This document shows positions 21,564 through 26,343 of a DNA stretch of 26,343 nt, piece by piece. The position numbers were made by a program, and so were the translations under genes. The notes under the pieces are model-generated. The model had not been told where the DNA came from, did not search any database, and saw only the letters and a program-made list of their open reading frames with translations. Numbering within the stretch: the stretch's first letter is position 1; each line of letters begins with the position of its first letter. The DNA is from JACIWG01 sp049969935. GTDB lineage: Archaea > Thermoproteota > Nitrososphaeria > JACIWG01. Where the stretch lies: positions 1 to 26,343 of the forward strand of contig JBMFNX010000023.1 of NCBI GenBank assembly GCA_049969935.1. The letters run 5' to 3'.

Positions 21564-22829
21564 TTAAAGTTTGAACAAGGCTAATGGCACAAGCATTTCA
21601 TCTAAACTTAGACCACCATGCGAACCCCTTTTAGCACGTTCCCTGTCTCTTTCAGAATATGGATAGAGTAGTGCATCGTTTCCCACAGCAAATAAAGTTA
21701 GATCACCTATCCTTTCTTCAACCCTAACCTTTTCTTTAATATTTTTAGGTGTGCCATAAAAGCCTTTATCCAAAAGTTCCTGGGAATTTAAGACCCTGAA
21801 ACCTTTTAGCTCATTCTTTAATAAACTTTTTACTTCATCTACTTTGCCTTGTTTTGTGAATAAGAATGTTGCCCTACTGTCTCCAGCTGGAGGAATTATC
21901 AGTTGTTCAAATATTTTTGGCATATCCTTTATAAAGAATATGTTTTCAGTGTAAGCCTGTCCATGATCAGAAGTTAGTATGAACAATGTTTCAGCTCTTA
22001 TCTTGCTATCTAATCTTTCACACAAATATGTTCTAATCAAATTCTCAAAGAACATGAATTCTGTTTCAGCTTCTTCTGAAAAAGGCCCATACAAGTGTGA
22101 GATGGTATCATATCCTGGATAGTATGCTATTATTAGAGTTTGGCTGGAAGATTCAAGCGCCTTTTTCAGGTTAACAATAAGGTCTGTTGCAAGCGCATAA
22201 GTATTTACTTTCTGCCCCCTATATATTATCTTCGAGAGACCACTATCTATTGTAGAATATCTTGTGAATATTCGTACGTCTATACATTCTTCAAAAACCT
22301 TTGTAATCCAAGGATCCTTTTCGATAGCAAATTCTTGCATAATACTTTCATTCGGAAGCCAACCGTATACTGGATTGAAGCTCAGCATGTCCATTATTAA
22401 TCCAAATAATTTCATGTACATGGTGTATCCTATAATTCCATGTTCTACAGGTTCGAGGGCTGTGAAAATGCTTGTTAAGGCTGTAGAAGTAGTTGATGGA
22501 AATGTTGAAGTTATCGGCATAATATATCCATCTTTTGCGTTAGAAAAGAGTGTGTGGGCGGAGCTCAAACGATTTTTTAAAAAACTATATCCAAGCCCAT
22601 CAACAATAAATAGTACAACCTTACTTACATTAGAGAAATCTGTTGATTCAATAGACATTTTTGGCGGCAGAAGACCTTTTATATCGAAGACTTTTCCAAT
22701 AATAGAGTATAAATTGACTACATTAAGATTTTTATAGTCTGGTATAATGAATTTTTCGTCAAAAATTTTTTCTTTTAAAGGTTCAAGTGAACATTCTACA
22801 AAATTTCTAGCAATGGTCATCTTACCCAT
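21564..22829 (-). CDS. Alkaline phosphatase superfamily protein (type I phosphodiesterase/nucleotide pyrophosphatase-like)
   Basis: The 421-residue protein has the metal-site residues of the superfamily in order: VVLFIVDGLG (Asp77), TSTFPSTTSTALTS with the Thr nucleophile near 113-114, YYPGYDTISHLYGP (Asp and His), LTSDHGQ (Asp-His) and a final His in GSHGGLSLDEM. These bind two Zn ions around the nucleophile. Members hydrolyse phosphodiesters or pyrophosphates, or transfer phospho-groups; the substrate here is unknown. I see no signal peptide, so it is probably cytosolic. The start is ATG 22829 or 22820. Its promoter overlaps that of the divergent nitroreductase. RimI follows 30 bp downstream. 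Confidence 0.88.
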   Translation of the reverse strand: MGKMTIARNFVECSLEPLKEKIFDEKFIIPDYKNLNVVNLYSIIGKVFDIKGLLPPKMSIESTDFSNVSKVVLFIVDGLGYSFLKNRLSSAHTLFSNAKDGYIMPITSTFPSTTSTALTSIFTALEPVEHGIIGYTMYMKLFGLIMDMLSFNPVYGWLPNESIMQEFAIEKDPWITKVFEECIDVRIFTRYSTIDSGLSKIIYRGQKVNTYALATDLIVNLKKALESSSQTLIIAYYPGYDTISHLYGPFSEEAETEFMFFENLIRTYLCERLDSKIRAETLFILTSDHGQAYTENIFFIKDMPKIFEQLIIPPAGDSRATFLFTKQGKVDEVKSLLKNELKGFRVLNSQELLDKGFYGTPKNIKEKVRVEERIGDLTLFAVGNDALLYPYSERDRERAKRGSHGGLSLDEMLVPLALFKL

Positions 22830-22846
22830 TATAGATACCGTAAGCT

Positions 22847-22863
22847 TTTAAAAATATTTATAC
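22847..22863. promoter_or_regulatory. Overlapping divergent TATA-like boxes
   Basis: TTTTAAAAATATTTATAC serves both directions: it is centred about 25 bp from the minus start at 22829 and about 27 bp from the plus start at 22885. The two boxes share bases, so the promoters may compete. Confidence 0.55.
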
Positions 22864-22884
22864 AATAGGATAATAGACTATTTT

Positions 22885-23457
22885 ATGGAATTCTTTGAAA
22901 CCATTATTAGGAGAAGGTCTGTTAGAGCCTTCAAATCTGAGCCTGTGGAAGAATGGAAGATAAATAGACTTTTGGAGGCAGCCAATCTCGCACCTTCTGC
23001 AGGAGACCTTCAAGCTTACGAAATAGTTGTTGTAAGGGATAGGGAGAGAAAGAGAAGGCTTTGTGAGGCAGCTTTAGGACAAGATTTTATAGAAGAGGCG
23101 CCCGTTGTATTTGTGTTCTTAAGCAATCCTAGAAGGTCTGCTAGAAGATATGGTAAACGTGGTATAGAACTCTATTGTATACAGGATGCAACTATTGCTG
23201 CAGCATACTTGCAACTTGCTGCAACTGCTTTGGGTCTAGGAAGTGTCTGGGTTGGAGCATTCCATGATGATAAAGTAAGTGAATGTGTGAATGCTGGAGA
23301 ACTTAAGCCTGTAGCAATAATTCCTGTCGGTTACCCAGCTGAAGAGCCAATCACAACACCTAGGAGAGGAGTAAGTAGCATAGCATTCAATGAAATATTT
23401 GGGGAACCATACAAATATACACCAACAGATAAAATGTTTTTGAGGCCACAATATTGA
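22885..23457 (+). CDS. Nitroreductase family protein (second copy type)
   Basis: The 190-residue protein carries RRRSVRAF (residues 9-16), LAPSAGDLQAYE, an IEEAPVVFVFLSNP strand, QDATIAAAYLQLAATALGLGSVWVGAF and IIPVGYPAEE. These are the FMN-binding and core motifs of the nitroreductase fold. It differs from the copy at 1898-2437 and has a C-terminal extension (EIFGEPYKYTPTDKMFLRPQY). GDLQ replaces GNLQ in the FMN motif, as in an archaeal subgroup. It is probably a cytosolic flavoprotein dimer using NAD(P)H; the substrate is not predictable. It is transcribed alone from the divergent promoter. Confidence 0.9.
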   Translation: MEFFETIIRRRSVRAFKSEPVEEWKINRLLEAANLAPSAGDLQAYEIVVVRDRERKRRLCEAALGQDFIEEAPVVFVFLSNPRRSARRYGKRGIELYCIQDATIAAAYLQLAATALGLGSVWVGAFHDDKVSECVNAGELKPVAIIPVGYPAEEPITTPRRGVSSIAFNEIFGEPYKYTPTDKMFLRPQY

Positions 23458-23660
23458 TTATAAAATTTTTTTGAGCAACTGACCTTCTAAAACAAATTCA
23501 ATTTAACAATATATTATAGTTGATGATATTAAATTTTAAAAAAGTTTTATTCCTATCATTTTCTTATAAAAGTGCTATGAAATATACTTCATAATTTAAA
23601 TATTATGGAATTTTGTTGAATGCTAAAAATTTTATTTACACACTATTATAAAGTCCATTG

Positions 23661-24344
23661 ATGCCGAAGACAGAGGTTGTCTTATTCGATTTAGGTGGAA
23701 CTTTAGTAAAGGGTTCAGACACTTTTGAAGTTGCAAATGTTTATGCATCTATAATGGAAAAATATAATGTTGTAAAGAATGTTGAGGAAATTTCAAAAGT
23801 TTACGAGAAATTAAATACTCCAAGCCTATTAAAGAAAATAGTTCTTATGGATGGAAGATTTTGGGTAAACTTTAACCTAATGTTACTTGAAATGCTTAAT
23901 GTTAGAGAAAATGTTTTGGAAATTGCTGATGCAATGGATAGGATGTGGTGGAATCACGTTAACATAACATTATACGAGGATGTGGTTCCAACATTAGAAA
24001 CTTTAAGACAAAACTGTATCACTTTAGGGGTGATCTCAAATTCTCTAGAAAGTGATATCGAGCACATTTTAAACTTGGCGGGAATTAAAGAGTTTTTTAC
24101 GATAAAGGTTGGAATAGACACCTTCAAATGCGTTAAGCCTGAAAAAGAAATTTTTACCAAAACAATTGAAAAATATTGTTTAGATAATAAGAGAACTTTA
24201 TTTGTAGGAGATTCTCTAGAAAATGATTACTATGGTGCATTAAACGCTGGAATCAACGCGGTACTAGTAGATAGATATGATAAATTTGGGGAAAAGAGTG
24301 TGAGGAAGATTAGAAGTTTGATAGAGTTGATTAATTTCATTTAG
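23661..24344 (+). CDS. HAD-superfamily hydrolase
   Basis: The protein is 227 residues from the ATG at 23661 (a TTG at 23658 precedes it). Motif I is FDLGGTLV with nucleophile Asp10; the Asp usually two residues later is Gly12. Motif II is GVISNS, motif III the Lys of KPEKEIF and motif IV FVGDSLENDYYGALNAG. A helical cap domain lies between residues 25 and 105. It belongs to the haloacid dehalogenase-like class with C1 cap. Many HAD members with DxG are phosphatases or dehalogenases of small metabolites. The missing general acid is a caution against calling it a standard phosphatase. It ends 2 bp from the convergent ThDP enzyme gene. Confidence 0.85.
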   Translation: MPKTEVVLFDLGGTLVKGSDTFEVANVYASIMEKYNVVKNVEEISKVYEKLNTPSLLKKIVLMDGRFWVNFNLMLLEMLNVRENVLEIADAMDRMWWNHVNITLYEDVVPTLETLRQNCITLGVISNSLESDIEHILNLAGIKEFFTIKVGIDTFKCVKPEKEIFTKTIEKYCLDNKRTLFVGDSLENDYYGALNAGINAVLVDRYDKFGEKSVRKIRSLIELINFI

Positions 24345-24346
24345 AG

Positions 24347-25984
24347 CTATAGATCTTTCCAGTATTTTGTCTGAAATTCTACATCAACCTTTGTTATTAT
24401 TTCAAGAAGAGCTGGTTTCCCGTTCTTTGTCTCCTTTATAGCCCTTTTAAGTGCAGGAGATATTTCATCAGGTTTTTCGATTCTTTCACTATATCCTCCT
24501 AAGGCTTCAGCCACCTTCGCATAGTTTCCAGATAGTTTAGATGTTGACGGTGTCCATTCAAAATATGTTCCCATTCCCGAATTGTTGACCAAAACAGTTA
24601 ATATTGGAATCTTTTCTCTCACAGCAGTTTCGAAATCCATTCCAACCATACCGAAACCAGCATCGCCTATAACATTTATGACAGTCTTATCTGGGCAGGC
24701 AAGTTTGGCACCCATTGCACCACCAAGAGAATAGCCTAAAGTGCTATGGTGCCCCCAGCCCAGGTAGCCACGTGGTGTGATTGCTTCATAGAATGGTGCC
24801 AAATGGTCTCTAGGACAGCCTGCATCGTGGGTTATGATAGTATTCTTCCTGTCGACAGTTTGGATAATTTCCCATACAACACGATAGGGGTTTATTGGTA
24901 TTTCATTTGAAGTTAGCTTTGGCATCCACTCTTTCAACCACTCCTCCTTCAACCTTCTAATTTCATCCTCTAAACCCTCTCTGTCTGGAAGCCTTACATT
25001 CTGCCTTTTAACTTCCTCAATAAGCTGTCTGAGCACAAGCTTAGCGTCGCCAACTATAACATAGTCTGCATAATAGTCCTTGTTTATATCCCATTCGTCG
25101 ACTGTTGACTGCACAATTATTTTACCCTTAGGCAATGGTGCACCAATCAACGAAGTGGTTAAACCTCTAGTCAAGCTCGCACCAATTGCTAGAACAAGGT
25201 CAGCCTTTTTCAAGAAATGTGCGGCAACCTTGCTACCAACCCTGCCGCCAACACCAACTGAGAGGGGATGATCTTCTGGAAAGATACTTTTAGCCTTTAA
25301 TGTGGTCATAACCGGCAACCTTAGAAGCTCAGCAAATTCCATAACCTCATCCCAGGCTTTAGCGTAGAAGGCGCCTTCTCCAACATAAAGTAGGGGATTC
25401 TTTGCATTAGACAATGCTTTAACTACAGCTTTAATGTCTTCAGGGTCTCCTGCACACTTCCATCCCTTAACAGGCTTATATGATAAGCTTGTATCCATAT
25501 TTTCTTCAGCCACATCCTCTGGCACTTCTAAGACTACGGGGCCAGTTTTACCAGAGCGCAGGTATGTGAAAGCTCTCCTCAGAAACTCTTCCGTCTGCCT
25601 TTTAGAGTTTATTCGTTCAACCCATTTGGTCACCTTATGTAAGGTGAAGAGGGCGTCAAAATCTTGAATGGGTCGTGTTCCAATCCTGTCCATAGAAGAT
25701 TGGTCAACAAAGACAAGAATAGGAACCATATCTGAGTAAGCCTGTGATATTCCTGAAAAAGCATTTTCTATACCTACACCACCTGCAACAAGGGCTACAC
25801 CAGGCTTAAAGCTTACACGTGCAAAGCCATCAGCAATGTTTACCGCAACCCTTTCTTGTCGAACCAATATTGTTCTAACACCATATTCTGCACAAGGGTT
25901 TATCAGTTTGTTCGGAGGAAAGCAGGTGACAAAATTCACACCCTCCATCTTCAAAATGTTAACAATAGCATCCTTAACTTTCAA
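24347..25984 (-). CDS. ThDP-dependent enzyme, acetolactate synthase large-subunit-like
   Basis: The 545-residue protein has the three-domain acetohydroxyacid synthase/decarboxylase fold. The N-terminal pyrimidine domain holds the catalytic Glu44 in VRQERVAVNIADGFAR. A central domain follows (residues 190-330). The pyrophosphate domain has GDAGFGMVGMDFET (440-453) and VNNSGMG, matching the GDG-x(24-27)-NN ThDP/Mg motif with GDA in place of GDG. No regulatory ilvN gene is adjacent, so an anabolic acetolactate synthase is not proven; decarboxylases such as benzoylformate or oxalyl-CoA types share the fold. The start is TTG at 25984, preceded by an in-frame stop and by GAGGGG six bases upstream as ribosome-binding site. 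No earlier in-frame start exists. Confidence 0.88.
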   Translation of the reverse strand: MKVKDAIVNILKMEGVNFVTCFPPNKLINPCAEYGVRTILVRQERVAVNIADGFARVSFKPGVALVAGGVGIENAFSGISQAYSDMVPILVFVDQSSMDRIGTRPIQDFDALFTLHKVTKWVERINSKRQTEEFLRRAFTYLRSGKTGPVVLEVPEDVAEENMDTSLSYKPVKGWKCAGDPEDIKAVVKALSNAKNPLLYVGEGAFYAKAWDEVMEFAELLRLPVMTTLKAKSIFPEDHPLSVGVGGRVGSKVAAHFLKKADLVLAIGASLTRGLTTSLIGAPLPKGKIIVQSTVDEWDINKDYYADYVIVGDAKLVLRQLIEEVKRQNVRLPDREGLEDEIRRLKEEWLKEWMPKLTSNEIPINPYRVVWEIIQTVDRKNTIITHDAGCPRDHLAPFYEAITPRGYLGWGHHSTLGYSLGGAMGAKLACPDKTVINVIGDAGFGMVGMDFETAVREKIPILTVLVNNSGMGTYFEWTPSTSKLSGNYAKVAEALGGYSERIEKPDEISPALKRAIKETKNGKPALLEIITKVDVEFQTKYWKDL

Positions 25985-25990
25985 GGATAA

Positions 25991-25996
25991 CCCCTC
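25991..25996 (-). promoter_or_regulatory. Ribosome-binding site supporting a TTG start
   Basis: GAGGGG on the minus strand lies six bases before TTG at 25984. It supports this unusual start, along with a TATA-like box at 26018-26034. Confidence 0.5.
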
Positions 25997-26182
25997 ATGT
26001 CATTTATGATACACTATTACTTTTTATACTTTATGAACATAAGTATTATGATAAATTTTTAGACCACTTCCTATTTTTAGAAAAATACTATAAGCAGTAG
26101 GGCAACTGCTTACACAGATGTAATATTTGAAAAAATTTTTATATCATATTTTTAAAAATAATTTTATCTTCTATCATGCCTA

Positions 26183-26308
26183 ATGCGAACTTTTATTCAT
26201 AGAGAACGAAAGGAACTTGTTATCGAAGGCTTAATAGGAAATCCAACGAAAATTTCTTACAATAAAGTAAAGGATTTTCCAAAAGTTTGGGAGATAATTA
26301 AACCTTAG
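26183..26308 (+). CDS. Possible 41-residue leaderless ORF, unknown function
   Basis: ATG at 26183 opens a 41-residue frame ending at TAG 26306-26308. The product begins MRTFIHRERKELVIEGLIG and ends PKVWEIIKP; it is basic with mixed hydrophobic and charged residues, has no Cys and no membrane segment. A TATA-like TTTAAAAATA box at 26150-26160 is centred about 28 bp upstream, the leaderless spacing used elsewhere here. I recognise no family. Chance occurrence of a frame this short in AT-rich DNA is quite possible, so confidence is low. Confidence 0.35.
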   Translation: MRTFIHRERKELVIEGLIGNPTKISYNKVKDFPKVWEIIKP

Positions 26309-26343
26309 AGTGTTAAAGGATAAAAGGTTGTAAAATACCATTG

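Larger units (their letters stand above)
25985..26343. other. Intergenic right edge with promoter signals on both strands
   Basis: This 359-bp end of the window holds the minus promoter of the ThDP enzyme (TATA-like 26018-26034), a plus-strand TATA-like box (26150-26160) and a possible small ORF (26183-26308). I see no tRNA or repeat. Confidence 0.5.

Noticed and set aside
17800..25984. OxlT-like transporter and ThDP enzyme as an oxalate-degradation pair
   Set aside because: They are over 5 kb apart on opposite strands with no formyl-CoA transferase gene, and both family labels are broad.
1..26343. CRISPR array, phage, integrase or transposase genes
   Set aside because: I saw no regularly spaced repeats and no recombinase, capsid or transposase motifs. 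The only mobile-element hint is the inverted-repeat element at 15194-15329.

Overview
The window is AT-rich DNA from an archaeon. Many genes have an A/T-rich TATA-like box centred about 24-28 bp before their start codon, with little or no leader, which is the archaeal leaderless pattern. The gene set agrees: an XPD-type Fe-S helicase, a short pyruvoyl SpeD proenzyme, a FAU-1 family RNA-binding protein, an RtcA-like cyclase, AbrB-fold regulators, a tRNA-Cys with encoded CCA, and a solute-binding protein on a Thr-rich stalk with a C-terminal membrane anchor. I cannot fix the phylum from sequence alone; a TACK-group archaeon is my guess. Most genes are small housekeeping or metabolic units in short operons, and convergent neighbours are often only a few bases apart.

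Layout. 1-2437: a truncated DJ-1/PfpI gene, divergent from a UroD-family gene, then a nitroreductase on the minus strand. 2438-5019: speD (AdoMet decarboxylase family) converging on an XPD/Rad3-type helicase. 5020-7966: a regulatory island with three short AbrB-fold proteins, tRNA-Cys, a protein with weak resemblance to a signal-peptidase domain, and a winged-helix protein. 8076-8261: a [4Fe-4S] ferredoxin. 8373-17211: the main operon, an Asp/Glu/hydantoin racemase-like protein, DppB, DppC, DppD, DppF, an M19 dipeptidase, a CapA-like metallophosphatase, and the solute-binding protein. A 136-nt element with 16-bp inverted repeats lies before the last gene.

17232-26343: a YbaK/ProX-type deacylase divergent from an OxlT-like MFS transporter; an RtcA-like plus FAU-1 operon; a RimI-like acetyltransferase and an alkaline-phosphatase-superfamily protein on the minus strand; a second nitroreductase; a HAD hydrolase converging on a ThDP-dependent acetolactate-synthase-like enzyme; and a possible 41-residue leaderless ORF at the right edge.

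The 8.4-17.2 kb operon reads as an import-and-digest pathway for small peptides. The solute-binding protein captures, DppBCDF imports, the M19 enzyme splits dipeptides (M19 enzymes tolerate a D-residue at the C-terminal side), and the racemase could return D-amino acids to the L pool. The CapA-like protein suggests a gamma-glutamyl or similar unusual substrate. This is inference from gene families and order. The parts I consider least explained are the AbrB island, the hairpin element at 15194-15329, and the altered active-site motifs in the RtcA-like and M19 proteins.
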